From the NCBI GenBank assembly GCA_009917545.1, contig QZDW01000015.1, positions 1-64,000 of the forward strand: a stretch of DNA of 64,000 nucleotides, read 5' to 3'. Shown here in pieces: positions 42,446 to 51,190 of the stretch. The position numbers were made by a program, and so were the translations under genes. How positions within the stretch are numbered: the first letter of the stretch is position 1; every line of letters starts with the position of its first letter. A model generated the notes under the pieces. The model ran no database searches, had not been told where the DNA came from, and saw only the letters and a program-made list of their open reading frames with translations. This DNA is from a bacterium 1XD42-76 (GTDB lineage Bacteria > Bacillota > Clostridia > Lachnospirales > Lachnospiraceae).

Positions 42446-42589
42446 GTGATTTCTGATTCATGCAGCATCCCCTGTCTGTTTTACCTTTACACACCAGATT
42501 TAGTGTACGCCCCGGTATCTTCTTTGTCAAGCCAAATTTGCATGAACGCTTTTAATTCTCTGTCAAATCACAAAAGATTCCAACATCTC

Positions 42590-43387
42590 TTAGAGTGCAC
42601 TCAAGGCTTCTGCCATCTCCCCCAGACCGGCGAATACAGCGTCCGGCTGTGTCTCGGATGATGCGATATCCTCCGCCTTCGTCTCGCCGCTCAGGACCAG
42701 GATGCCGCGGGCCCCATTGGCAACACCTGTCTTTACGTCCGTATAGAGGCGGTCTCCCACAAAGGAAATCCTTTCGCGTGGGACTCCGGTACGTGCCAGA
42801 ATCATATCCACGGTCTCCGGGAAGGGCTTTCCTACGTATTTGGGCTTCTTGCCGGTCGAAAGAGCGATCGCTGCACACATGGCTCCGCAGTCAGGAATGA
42901 ATCCGCCGGCTGTCGGGCAGTTAATGTCCAGATGTGTTGCCAGAAAGGCGGCTTTGTTGCGGATATAGGTACATGCCCGCTCAAGCTTCTCGTATGTCAG
43001 CGTCAGATCAAAGCCGACAACGACTACATCCGGCATCGTTTCTGTCAGACGGATCCCGTTTTCCCTGAAATTTTCTTCCAGATCCGGCGTTCCCAGCAGG
43101 TAAACACGCTCCCCGGCATGGAACCGTTTCAGATATTCGATCATCACATCCCCGGATGTGAGAATCTGCTCTCTCGTGATGCGGCAACCCATCGCCGCCA
43201 GCTTATCCATATAGCTTTTGGACGACCGGGAGGAGTTATTGGTAAAAAATACGAACTGTTTTCCCAGCCGTTCTGTCTGGTGCAAAAATTCCAGTGAGCC
43301 GTCCAGGATTTGGCTACCCAGATAGAACGTACCGTCCAGATCCAGTACGAAAAGCTTTGTCTGCGAAAGCAGCTCTCTCTTATCCAT
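42590..43387 (-). CDS. HAD-IIA phosphatase (NagD-like)
   Basis: A 265-residue HAD phosphatase of subfamily IIA. Motif I is DLDGTFYLG at 16-24, motif II is FFTNNSSRS near 47, the lysine is in [11 protein letters not shown] near 182, and motif III is [13 protein letters not shown] near 205. The large C2 cap lies in the middle. Family members dephosphorylate small metabolites including glycerol phosphate, phosphoglycolate and nucleotides. Its 8-nt overlap with glpK suggests a glycerol phosphate-linked role, which is inference. GGAGAACGGGA precedes the ATG. Confidence 0.87.
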   Translation of the reverse strand: MDKRELLSQTKLFVLDLDGTFYLGSQILDGSLEFLHQTERLGKQFVFFTNNSSRSSKSYMDKLAAMGCRITREQILTSGDVMIEYLKRFHAGERVYLLGTPDLEENFRENGIRLTETMPDVVVVGFDLTLTYEKLERACTYIRNKAAFLATHLDINCPTAGGFIPDCGAMCAAIALSTGKKPKYVGKPFPETVDMILARTGVPRERISFVGDRLYTDVKTGVANGARGILVLSGETKAEDIASSETQPDAVFAGLGEMAEALSAL

Positions 43388-44894
43388 TCCCGTTCTCCCC
43401 CCTGTCCTTCATCCATCCAAAGGAATATTTTACGGCACGTCTCCACTGCCGTACCTTCCCGGCCTGCCTTTCCCGCGGGATCTGCGGTTCAAATATACGT
43501 TCCATCTGCCAGTTTTGCAGGATCTCCTCCCGGCTCTCCCAGTAGCCCGCTGCCAGCCCGGCCAGATAGGCTGCCCCCATTGCCGTTGTCTCCACACACT
43601 GCGGCCGGTATACCGGCGCCTGGATGAGATCCGCCTGCATCTGCATCAGCAGATCATTGGCGCTGGCTCCCCCGTCCACACGCAGGGCAGAAAGCGGAAT
43701 CGCAGAGTCAGCCCGCATTGCTTCCAGCACATCATTCGTCTGATAGGCCAGAGACTCAAGCGCTGCGCGGATAATGTGGTATTTATTGACACCCCGTGTA
43801 ATACCGACGATGGTTCCGCGGGCATATTGATCCCAGTAGGGCGCCCCAAGGCCAGTAAAAGCCGGCACCACAAAACATCCGTTGGTATCCTCGACTTTTC
43901 TTGCCATATATTCCGAATCTGCTGCCGAGTCGATGAGACGCATCTCGTCACGAAGCCACTGGATCGCAGCTCCTGCGGTAAAAACAGACCCTTCTAACGC
44001 ATATGTTACCGTCCCGCCGAGTCCCCAGGCAATCGTTGTCACCAGCCCATTGTCGGAAAAGACCGGCTGTTCTCCTGTATTCATGAGAAGAAAGCATCCT
44101 GTCCCATATGTATTCTTGGCCTCTCCGGCCTGAAAACAGGTCTGACCGAACAATGCCGCCTGCTGATCCCCGGCCGCTCCTCCAATTGGAATCGGGCCGC
44201 CGAAAAACTGCGCATCCACTTCCCCGCAGATGCCGCTTGAAGGCACGACACGGGGCAGCATACACCGCGGAATCATGAGCTTTGTGAGGATCTCATCATC
44301 CCATTCCAGAGTATTGATATTAAAGAGCATGGTTCTCGACGCATTCGAGTAATCAGTCACAAACACACGGCCTTTCGTCATCCGCCAGATCAGCCATGTC
44401 TCCACAGTCCCGAATAAGAGCTCTCCCCCCTCTGCCCGCTCTCTTGCCCCTGGCACATTGTCCAGAATCCATTTGAGCTTTGTACCGGAAAAATATGCGT
44501 CGATCACCAGGCCTGTTTTCTTTCGGAAAGCCTCTGTAAGCCCCTCTTCCTTCAGCACATCGCAGTATTCCGAAGTCCTGCGGCACTGCCAGACAATTGC
44601 CCGGCAGACCGGCTCTCCTGTATTCTTATCCCACACAATCGTGGTTTCCCTCTGATTGGTGATACCGATCGCCGCGATATCTGACGCACAGGCACCGATC
44701 TTTGATATCGCTTCCACGGCCACTCCCAGCTGGGTAGACCAAATCTCATTCGCATCATGTTCCACCCAGCCGGGCTTTGGAAAATACTGCCGGAACTCCT
44801 TCTGCGCCAGGCTGCATATCTTCCCTTCTTTATTAAAGAGAATGCAGCGGCTGCTGGTCGTCCCTGCATCCATTGCCATTACATACTTTGCCAT
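43380..44894 (-). CDS. glpK: Glycerol kinase
   Basis: A 504-residue FGGY-family kinase producing glycerol 3-phosphate. Clear signatures are [16 protein letters not shown] at the N terminus, [24 protein letters not shown] near 240-260 and the C-terminal [17 protein letters not shown]. The conserved histidine sometimes phosphorylated by PTS is not obvious at the usual site. ATG 44894 is chosen by the GGGGAGAGG before it and the family N terminus; a TTG 24 nt upstream is the alternative. No glpF is adjacent. Confidence 0.95.
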   Translation of the reverse strand: MAKYVMAMDAGTTSSRCILFNKEGKICSLAQKEFRQYFPKPGWVEHDANEIWSTQLGVAVEAISKIGACASDIAAIGITNQRETTIVWDKNTGEPVCRAIVWQCRRTSEYCDVLKEEGLTEAFRKKTGLVIDAYFSGTKLKWILDNVPGARERAEGGELLFGTVETWLIWRMTKGRVFVTDYSNASRTMLFNINTLEWDDEILTKLMIPRCMLPRVVPSSGICGEVDAQFFGGPIPIGGAAGDQQAALFGQTCFQAGEAKNTYGTGCFLLMNTGEQPVFSDNGLVTTIAWGLGGTVTYALEGSVFTAGAAIQWLRDEMRLIDSAADSEYMARKVEDTNGCFVVPAFTGLGAPYWDQYARGTIVGITRGVNKYHIIRAALESLAYQTNDVLEAMRADSAIPLSALRVDGGASANDLLMQMQADLIQAPVYRPQCVETTAMGAAYLAGLAAGYWESREEILQNWQMERIFEPQIPRERQAGKVRQWRRAVKYSFGWMKDRGENGNG

Positions 44895-44989
44895 ATGGCC
44901 TCTCCCCTTTTCCTCCAAACGACTGCGCCTTCTTCCATTTTGCAGCCCATCCGGCTTTCCCCCTGCCCGGATGCCGGAATGCGAACCGG

Positions 44990-46054
44990 TTATTTGGGCA
45001 TAGCGGCGAGCTTTTCCTTAAGCGTATCGTAGAGTTCCGGTGTTACCCCTTCCATTTTCCTGTAGACAGGCGCCACAGCCTCCCGGAAAGCATCCATATC
45101 GATCTCATTGAAGCTGACGCCCATTTCTTTTTCCAGACGCTCCCTTGTGGCCGTCTCTGCCGCAGCGGCTTCCTTTACCATCTCTTCAGCGCCCCTGGTG
45201 AATTCTTCTTCTATGATATTTCTGTAATATTCCGGTATGTCATTCCAGACATCTATATTGATATAAGCACCACAGACGCCTAAAAGGTGCCTCGTCAGGG
45301 CTACATTTTTCGCTGCCTCGCAGTTCCCGTTCGTCACATAGGAATCCAGTGTGTTCTCAAGGCCGTCAATAACCCCTTTTTCAATGGCGCTGTTTATCTC
45401 AGACGGGGCCAGGGGCGTCGCCGCAGCACCCATATTGTTTATCGTATCAACATAGATCTGGCTGCCCGGAGTGCGGATCTTCATTCCCTTTAAATCTGCA
45501 GGCTTCGTAATCTCCTGATTTGTCATCAGATTGCGGAAGCCGTATGCATAACCCAGAGAGAGAACCTTAATTCCCTGTTTCTCTGCCTGTTGGAAAACGT
45601 TCTTTACCTCATCTGTTTCCAGAAGATACTCATATTCCTCAAAAGAGCTGACAAGCATCGGACCGGAAAGCACCTTGAAATCAGCCACATAGTCCCCCAG
45701 ATAGGACGGGGATTCCACAGAGATAAACTCTGCGCCGTTTACCACCTGCTCGATTCCTTCCTTATAGGAGGCAAGCTGCCCCTGGGGATAATGCTGGATA
45801 TCAATCGCGCCGTCTGTCCTCTCGCGGATCTGATTGCAGATCGTTTCCATTGTTTTTGTGACCAGATCGTCGGATGAAAATATATGGCTCAGTTTTAACG
45901 ATATATGATAATCCGGCGGTGCTTCCGGAGACGTCTCCGTCTGCCCCTGCGTACCTTCTGCCGCTGTTGTCCCTGCGCTCTCTGATTTACCACCGCAGCC
46001 TGCCAGAGACAGGCAGAGTACTGCAGCGGCTGCCAAACTGATTACTTTCTTCAT
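44990..46054 (-). CDS. TRAP transporter binding lipoprotein (DctP family)
   Basis: A 354-residue extracytoplasmic solute-binding protein of TRAP transporters. The lipoprotein signal is [20 protein letters not shown] with the lipid cysteine at residue 20, followed by a Thr/Glu-rich linker. DctP motifs are [16 protein letters not shown], the [21 protein letters not shown] segment, GFRNLMTN, and [22 protein letters not shown], which contains the carboxylate-binding arginine. TRAP systems normally have DctQ and DctM membrane subunits; none is here. AAGGAGGAATCACGA precedes the ATG. It lies 95 bp before glpK. Confidence 0.92.
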   Translation of the reverse strand: MKKVISLAAAAVLCLSLAGCGGKSESAGTTAAEGTQGQTETSPEAPPDYHISLKLSHIFSSDDLVTKTMETICNQIRERTDGAIDIQHYPQGQLASYKEGIEQVVNGAEFISVESPSYLGDYVADFKVLSGPMLVSSFEEYEYLLETDEVKNVFQQAEKQGIKVLSLGYAYGFRNLMTNQEITKPADLKGMKIRTPGSQIYVDTINNMGAAATPLAPSEINSAIEKGVIDGLENTLDSYVTNGNCEAAKNVALTRHLLGVCGAYINIDVWNDIPEYYRNIIEEEFTRGAEEMVKEAAAAETATRERLEKEMGVSFNEIDMDAFREAVAPVYRKMEGVTPELYDTLKEKLAAMPK

Positions 46055-46076
46055 TCGTGATTCCTCCTTATATTTC

Positions 46077-46092
46077 AAGGGTCATGACCCTG
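46077..46092. promoter_or_regulatory. Palindrome upstream of the TRAP binding protein
   Basis: GGGTCATGACCC (46079-46090) is a perfect 12-bp palindrome, 25 bp before the start codon. It may be an operator, but no second copy or known motif supports this. Confidence 0.3.
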
Positions 46093-46155
46093 ATTCTCAT
46101 ATTTAAACACTTATTTCCTGCCTTTTGTATCCCATCCCAACAGGCAGGGAAAAGA

Positions 46156-46190
46156 GCAGGGAAAGCCGGTACTGCGCTTTTTCCCCCTGC
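46156..46190 (-). terminator. Hairpin downstream of sdaAA
   Basis: On the minus strand GCAGGGGGAAA can pair with TTTCCCTGC across about 15 nt, right after the sdaAA stop. A second possible stem (CCTGCC with GGCAGG) follows. T-runs are weak, so this may be a partial terminator before the TRAP gene. Confidence 0.4.
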
Positions 46191-46209
46191 CCCTTGCTTC
46201 ATACAGGTT

Positions 46210-47097
46210 TTATTTGCTGTGCCGCTTTGACATGCACGCCTGGCACGTCTCGCAGGCAGTCCTCGCAACCGCCATCCCGCCGAGGGATGTCTCTCTGAGC
46301 TCTGACGGAAGGGATTTACCTACCGCGTACATGACACCGATCGTCTCATCAATCGGCGTGATGCTCTTAATTCCGGCAAGTGACAGCTCTGCACTGATAA
46401 GAGCGTTTGAAGCCCCCATTGCGTTACGGTTCTGGCAGGGATTCTCCACCAGTCCGCCGATCGGGTCACAGACAAGCCCCAGAATATTTACCAGAGCAAA
46501 GGAGGCCGCATCCAGGCACTGCCCCGGCGTCCCCCCGAACAGCTCCACAGCCGCTGAAGCCGCCATTGCGCTGGCGGAACCGACCTCTGCCTGGCAGCCG
46601 CCCTCTGCTCCCGCTGTGGTCGCATTTCTCGTAATCAGATAGCCGATCGCTGCCGCATTAAACATTGCCTGGCAGATCTCCTCATCCTGAAAGCCGTATT
46701 CCTCCTGCAGGGCACAAAGTACGCCCGGAAGCACTCCGGAGGATCCGGCCGTGGGTGCCGCTACGATAAGGCCCATCGAGGCATTGACCTCAAGGACTCC
46801 GACCGCATAGGCAATCGCCTTGGAGACAACACTGCCGCAGATATTTTTCTCTTCCTCCCTGAGTGTGTGAAGCTTCCGGCTCTCCCCGCCGATCATACCG
46901 CCCATGCTGACAATATCCTCTGTCAGGGGCTTTTTTGCCGCAGCTTTCATGATCAGCCAGGCTTTCTGCATCTTCTTTACCGTCCGCTCTGCATCCTGCT
47001 CAAGATATCCTGTCTCACGCTCGAACATGGCATCGGAGATCTTTTTATTTTCCTTTTCACAGTATTCCAAAAGCTGCGCTCCGTTGGTAAAATTCAT
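46210..47097 (-). CDS. sdaAA: L-serine dehydratase, alpha subunit
   Basis: A 295-residue subunit of the 4Fe-4S L-serine deaminase that makes pyruvate and ammonia. It has the iron-sulphur-type motifs APTAGSSGVLPGVL near 125, GAEGGCQAEVGSASAMAA near 170 and DPIGGLVENPCQNRN near 218, together with C-terminal cysteines in ETCQACMSKR. The enzyme is the anaerobic two-subunit type found in Clostridia. Normal length. GGAGGGGGAAGAGC precedes the ATG. It is 17 bp after the beta-subunit gene. Confidence 0.95.
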   Translation of the reverse strand: MNFTNGAQLLEYCEKENKKISDAMFERETGYLEQDAERTVKKMQKAWLIMKAAAKKPLTEDIVSMGGMIGGESRKLHTLREEEKNICGSVVSKAIAYAVGVLEVNASMGLIVAAPTAGSSGVLPGVLCALQEEYGFQDEEICQAMFNAAAIGYLITRNATTAGAEGGCQAEVGSASAMAASAAVELFGGTPGQCLDAASFALVNILGLVCDPIGGLVENPCQNRNAMGASNALISAELSLAGIKSITPIDETIGVMYAVGKSLPSELRETSLGGMAVARTACETCQACMSKRHSK

Positions 47098-47114
47098 CGC
47101 TCTTCCCCCTCCCG

Positions 47115-47792
47115 TCAGTCCAGGTCGATGGCAGGCACAAGAATCACGTTCTGCACGGCCTCAAACCCGCAAAGCGCGTCAACTACCTGCTGCTTTACAT
47201 TCGTGTCCACCTCGATAATTGCATAAGCCACCTTGCCCCGGCTCTCCCGATAGAGCCTGAGCGAACCTATATTCAGGTCATAGGCGCTTAAAACGGTTGT
47301 CATAAAGGCCATCATGCCCTTTTTGTCGATATGCTGCACGACCATCGTACTGTAGTTGCCGGTCAGCTCTACCTCCACTCCATTGAGTCTCGTAATCACT
47401 GCATTCCCGCCGCCGATGGATTTACCGCGCACCGACATAGAACGGCCATCCTCTCCCGTTACGTAGATATCTACTGTGTTGGGATAAATTTCCTTATCTG
47501 TAAAGTTTTCCTCAAAGGAAAACGTCAGTCCGGCCTCTGTCGCATATTCAAACGACTCGCGGATCCGCTCGTCGTCCGGATGATACCCCAGAATCCCGCC
47601 GACTAATGCCCGGTCCGTACCATGCCCGTGATAGGTACGGGCAAACGAGCCATAGAGGACAAACTTGACATGTTTCACCTTTTCCACCATCTTACCGGCG
47701 ATGAAGGCGATTCTTAATGCCCCCGCTGTATGCGAGCTGGAGGGCCCGATCATATTAGGCCCCAAAATATCAAACGTACCGATTTCATTCAT
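47115..47792 (-). CDS. sdaAB: L-serine dehydratase, beta subunit
   Basis: A 225-residue partner of SdaAA. The N-terminal serine dehydratase beta region has FDILGPNMIGPSSSHTAGA, which includes the SSSHT loop, and the C-terminal third (about 148-225) is an ACT domain that probably binds serine. AGGAGGGGTGAGCA precedes the ATG. It is separated by 58 bp and a weak hairpin from the NlpC/P60 gene. Confidence 0.95.
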   Translation of the reverse strand: MNEIGTFDILGPNMIGPSSSHTAGALRIAFIAGKMVEKVKHVKFVLYGSFARTYHGHGTDRALVGGILGYHPDDERIRESFEYATEAGLTFSFEENFTDKEIYPNTVDIYVTGEDGRSMSVRGKSIGGGNAVITRLNGVEVELTGNYSTMVVQHIDKKGMMAFMTTVLSAYDLNIGSLRLYRESRGKVAYAIIEVDTNVKQQVVDALCGFEAVQNVILVPAIDLD

Positions 47793-47827
47793 TGCTCACC
47801 CCTCCTGTCCTTTTATAAAACACAATC

Positions 47828-47842
47828 TCCGGCACAGCCGGA
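47828..47842 (-). terminator. Short hairpin after the NlpC/P60 gene
   Basis: TCCGGC and GCCGGA with a 3-nt loop, followed on the minus strand by GATTGTGTTTTATAAAA. It is weak and may only partly stop transcription into sdaAB. Confidence 0.4.
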
Positions 47843-47850
47843 TCATACTC

Positions 47851-49254
47851 TTAATCGAAAAGCGTCACCGCTTTACACGGCGTCCGGTAATATGCCGTCG
47901 AAATCGTGATTCCCCGTTTCGGTGTGCTGGCATGGATCACTTCGCCTCCGCCGATATAGATTGCCACATGGTTAATATAGTTTCCGCTTGCATAGAACAG
48001 CAGATCACCCGGCTGCAGCTCGTCAAGTGAAATCGCTCTCCCGCATTGCGCCTGATCCCTGGAGCTCCTGCCCACTTCGATCCCGAAATGTTCAAATATC
48101 CGCATGACAAATCCCGAACAATCTGCCCCCTCCGTAAGGCTCGTCCCTCCGTAAACGTAGGGATTGCCAAGAAACTGTTTCGCATAAGCCACGATTGCCG
48201 TCCGCGTCGCCGTGGCAAGCTCTGCACCTTCGGGACCGCCTGCGGACACCTGGCCGCCTGTTTCCCCGCTGCCTCCCTCCGTCGTCTGGCCCGGCCCCGG
48301 CTCACTTCCCGGCCCGCCGCTTCCGCCTGCCAGCAGGCCGTCTGATCCGTTCTTCCGTGCATCATCGGTTATCCGATTGTCAGAATCTCCCGCATCTTTG
48401 ACTTCCTGGCTTTCAGAACTTCCCGCGCCCCTGGCCGTCTGACTGCCAGCATCATTGCTACCGTCCAGTGTCTGGCCGCTGTCCTCACCGGGATTCTCTT
48501 TGATAATGCCGACGCCTTCCGAAAGCCCGCCTCCTCCTGTCTGAGACTGGCTATCACCTGCCGCCTCTTTCCTCAGCTGGTTCACGAGTGCAATCGCCTC
48601 GTCGGCCTCCTTCTTTAAACGGGCGGCCTCTTCCTGTTGCTCCTGCTCCTCTGCAAGGCTTACTGCCTGCCGGAATTCGACACGCTGCTCCACATAGTCT
48701 CTATGTACATAGCCGCTCAGATCAGAGTCCACCTGGATCTCCACAAATTCTCCGGTCTCCCGGAGCGCCACATATTCGTCATTTTCTGACAGAAGCGTCA
48801 AGGTCCGGCTGTCCAGATTCGGCTCCTCCCTCAGGCGCAGCGTGGAGGCGCCTACTCTGATATAGACTGTCCCTACCTGCTTGGCGATCTTCTCTGCCTC
48901 GCTTCCGGTAATAAAATATTCTGCCTTGATATATCCGTTCACTGTGCCGGACTGTATCTGATACCAGGTTCCGCCCTCCCCGTCCACGGACGATTGTATG
49001 ACTGCCGCACAGTTATTGTAAATCTTTCCCACGATGCCGCTGTGCGTGTTCGGTTCCGTGCGCACATTTACATAATTACTCACTTGGGAAATCGCCACAT
49101 TTTCGTAAGCGGAAGCCGTGGCCGCCACCACCGGAATCCCCTCTCTGGGGCTTATGGACAGCGCAGGCTGCCCATAGGCCGCAAAAGGCGTACCGGATAC
49201 GAGGGTGAGTGAAATCAGACACCCTGCTGCCAGTATCTTTGCTGTTTTCTTCAT
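47851..49254 (-). CDS. Secreted NlpC/P60 peptidoglycan hydrolase with SH3 domains
   Basis: A 467-residue cell-wall endopeptidase. The signal peptide spans about residues 1-30. Two bacterial SH3 domains follow (about 55-118 with SNYVNVRTEPNTHSGIVGKI, and about 130-195 with STLRLREEPNLDSRTLTLL). Next come a coiled-coil, Glu-rich stretch (about 200-232) and a long Gly/Ser/Asp-rich linker (about 235-345). The C-terminal NlpC/P60 domain has the catalytic cysteine in GADCSGFV and the histidines of NHVAIYIG and EVIHAST. It cuts gamma-D-glutamyl-diamino acid bonds in the family. ATG 49254 is favoured by the GAGG spacing over ATG 49260. Confidence 0.93.
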   Translation of the reverse strand: MKKTAKILAAGCLISLTLVSGTPFAAYGQPALSISPREGIPVVAATASAYENVAISQVSNYVNVRTEPNTHSGIVGKIYNNCAAVIQSSVDGEGGTWYQIQSGTVNGYIKAEYFITGSEAEKIAKQVGTVYIRVGASTLRLREEPNLDSRTLTLLSENDEYVALRETGEFVEIQVDSDLSGYVHRDYVEQRVEFRQAVSLAEEQEQQEEAARLKKEADEAIALVNQLRKEAAGDSQSQTGGGGLSEGVGIIKENPGEDSGQTLDGSNDAGSQTARGAGSSESQEVKDAGDSDNRITDDARKNGSDGLLAGGSGGPGSEPGPGQTTEGGSGETGGQVSAGGPEGAELATATRTAIVAYAKQFLGNPYVYGGTSLTEGADCSGFVMRIFEHFGIEVGRSSRDQAQCGRAISLDELQPGDLLFYASGNYINHVAIYIGGGEVIHASTPKRGITISTAYYRTPCKAVTLFD

Positions 49255-49270
49255 CCGCATTCCCTCTTTG

Positions 49271-50230
49271 CTACTGTGCGTTCAGATATTCTTCCACACT
49301 CGTAATACAGTTGGCTCCGTCCGCTACCGCTGTCACAATCTGGCGCAGGGCCTTGGTCCTCACGTCCCCGGCCGCAAAAATCCCGGCCGCAGACGTCTTT
49401 CCATCCTCCCCGGCCACAATATAGCCGCCTGCATCCATTTCCACCAAACCTTCATAGGCGCCGGTATTGGGCGATATACCCACAGCGATAAACACGCCGT
49501 CCACAGAAAGCGTGCGTTTCTCCCCTGTCTTTTTATTCAGAAGATCAATCGAGCTCACTTTATCGTCTCCATTGATCGCTTCGACGACGGTATCCCAGAC
49601 AAGTTCCACATTTTCCAGCTCCATCAGCTTCTTCTGCAGGCTTCTGGCGCCTCTGAGCTCGTCCCGGCGGTGAATCAGGTACACCTTCTCGCACAGTCTG
49701 GCAAGGAAAATCGCGTCCTCGATCGCAACATCCCCGCCGCCTACAACTGCAGCCGTCTTTTTTCGGAAAAACGCACCGTCGCATGTCGCGCAATACGAGA
49801 CCCCCATACCGGTCAGCCGTTCCTCTCCCGGAACGTCCAGCTTCCTGTGTCTGGCCCCGGAGGCAATGAGTACCGTCCTTGCCTTATAGGTATGGCCCTC
49901 ACAGACCACCTCCCGGATACCTGCGGACAGCTCCGCAGCCTTCATAAGCTCCCCTGCCGGCTCTGCTGTCTTCACGGAAAGCACGGTATCCACGGCAAAT
50001 TCTGTCCCCAGCTTATCCGCGTGCTCCTTAAACTTCATTCCAAGTTCAAACCCGTTGATGCCGGGAAGCCCCGCGTAATTGTCCACCTCGTATGTCGTCA
50101 ATACCTGGCCGCCGCTTACCATCTCTTTTTCTATCACAAGTGTCTTTAATTCAGCCCTCTGAGCGTATATAGCAGCTCCGAGCCCTGCCGGGCCGGAGCC
50201 GATGATAACTAGATCATAGATTGTTTCCAT
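49271..50230 (-). CDS. trxB: Thioredoxin reductase
   Basis: A 319-residue flavoprotein disulfide reductase. The FAD site is IIGSGPAGLGAAIYAQRA at 9-26. The redox pair is C147/C150 in SYCATCDGAFF, the NADPH site is VVGGGDVAIEDAIFLA near 165, and the late FAD contact is GIFAAGDVRTK. Length and CxxC spacing match TrxB. No thioredoxin gene is beside it. GGAGGAGACAG precedes ATG 50230. It is the first gene of the minus-strand run to nlpC and sda. Confidence 0.93.
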   Translation of the reverse strand: METIYDLVIIGSGPAGLGAAIYAQRAELKTLVIEKEMVSGGQVLTTYEVDNYAGLPGINGFELGMKFKEHADKLGTEFAVDTVLSVKTAEPAGELMKAAELSAGIREVVCEGHTYKARTVLIASGARHRKLDVPGEERLTGMGVSYCATCDGAFFRKKTAAVVGGGDVAIEDAIFLARLCEKVYLIHRRDELRGARSLQKKLMELENVELVWDTVVEAINGDDKVSSIDLLNKKTGEKRTLSVDGVFIAVGISPNTGAYEGLVEMDAGGYIVAGEDGKTSAAGIFAAGDVRTKALRQIVTAVADGANCITSVEEYLNAQ

Positions 50231-50370
50231 CTGTCTCCTCCATTCTCCATCCATAAAAACCAGCAGTTCCTTCCTAGTCTAAAGTATATCACAGTCCCGG
50301 TGAATCATACAAACGATTTTATCCTCCATAGTCAATATAACATATTTTTCCATGAATGAAAACGGCATTC

Positions 50371-50400
50371 TTGTGGCAGTGCTGTTTTTTGTGATATACT
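50371..50400 (+). promoter_or_regulatory. Promoter of the FabG-like reductase
   Basis: TTGTGG (50371-50376), an 18-nt T-rich spacer, TATACT (50395-50400), about 50 bp before the start codon. Confidence 0.55.
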
Positions 50401-50452
50401 GGTAACAGTTTGGATTCCAGCCACTTTATTATCAATCAACAGGAGAATCATT

Positions 50453-51181
50453 ATGTCAAAAAATGTTCTGATTACCGGATCCTCGCGCGGAATCGGCGAG
50501 GCCATTGCCCTGAAATATGCCAGGGAGGGCTGTCAGGTTGTCATAAACTGCCGCTCCTCTGAGCAAGCACTGGCTTCCGTCCAAAAGAAGGTCGAAGCAC
50601 TCGGAGCCCGCTGTCTCGCCGTCCGGGCAGATGTGGGAAACCGGAATGACTGCATCCGCCTCTTTCAGGAAATCGAGGGCAGCTTCGGCCCTCTCGATAT
50701 TCTCATCAATAACGCCGGCATTTCCCAGATTGGTCTTTTGCAGGATATGGAATTTGAGGAATGGGACCAGCTGATCGCCTCCAATCTCTCCTCCGTGTTC
50801 CACTGCTGTAAGCTGGCCATCCCCGGCATGGTGAGAAAGCAATGCGGAAAAATCATCAACATTTCCTCCGTCTGGGGCGTCTGCGGCGCTTCCTGCGAAG
50901 CTGCTTATTCTGCCTCCAAGGGCGGCGTCAATGCGCTCACGCGTGCGCTGGCAAAGGAACTGGCCCCATCCAATATCCAGGTCAATGCCGTCGCCTGCGG
51001 AGCGATCGACACAGACATGAACCGCTTTCTCTCTCCCGGGGAACGGGAAGCGCTTCTTATGGAAATCCCGGCCGGACGCATGGGCAGGCCGGAGGAAGCG
51101 GCAGAGCTCGTATTCCGGCTTACAGAAGCTCCCTCCTATCTGACCGGACAGGTGATCCGGCTCGACGGGGGGTGGATTTAG
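50453..51181 (+). CDS. Short-chain dehydrogenase/reductase, FabG-like
   Basis: A 242-residue Rossmann-fold oxidoreductase. The NAD(P) motif is TGSSRGIGEA at 8-17, NNAG lies near 83, the catalytic serine is in INISSVWG and the YxxxK pair is YSASKGG. It closely resembles 3-oxoacyl-ACP reductase, and a basic residue after the first strand (NCRSS) suggests NADPH. It stands alone, outside a fatty-acid gene cluster, so it may reduce another substrate. ACAGGAGAATCATT precedes the ATG. It is convergent with the glycosyltransferase at 51191. Confidence 0.88.
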   Translation: MSKNVLITGSSRGIGEAIALKYAREGCQVVINCRSSEQALASVQKKVEALGARCLAVRADVGNRNDCIRLFQEIEGSFGPLDILINNAGISQIGLLQDMEFEEWDQLIASNLSSVFHCCKLAIPGMVRKQCGKIINISSVWGVCGASCEAAYSASKGGVNALTRALAKELAPSNIQVNAVACGAIDTDMNRFLSPGEREALLMEIPAGRMGRPEEAAELVFRLTEAPSYLTGQVIRLDGGWI

Positions 51182-51190
51182 CCGAAAGGC

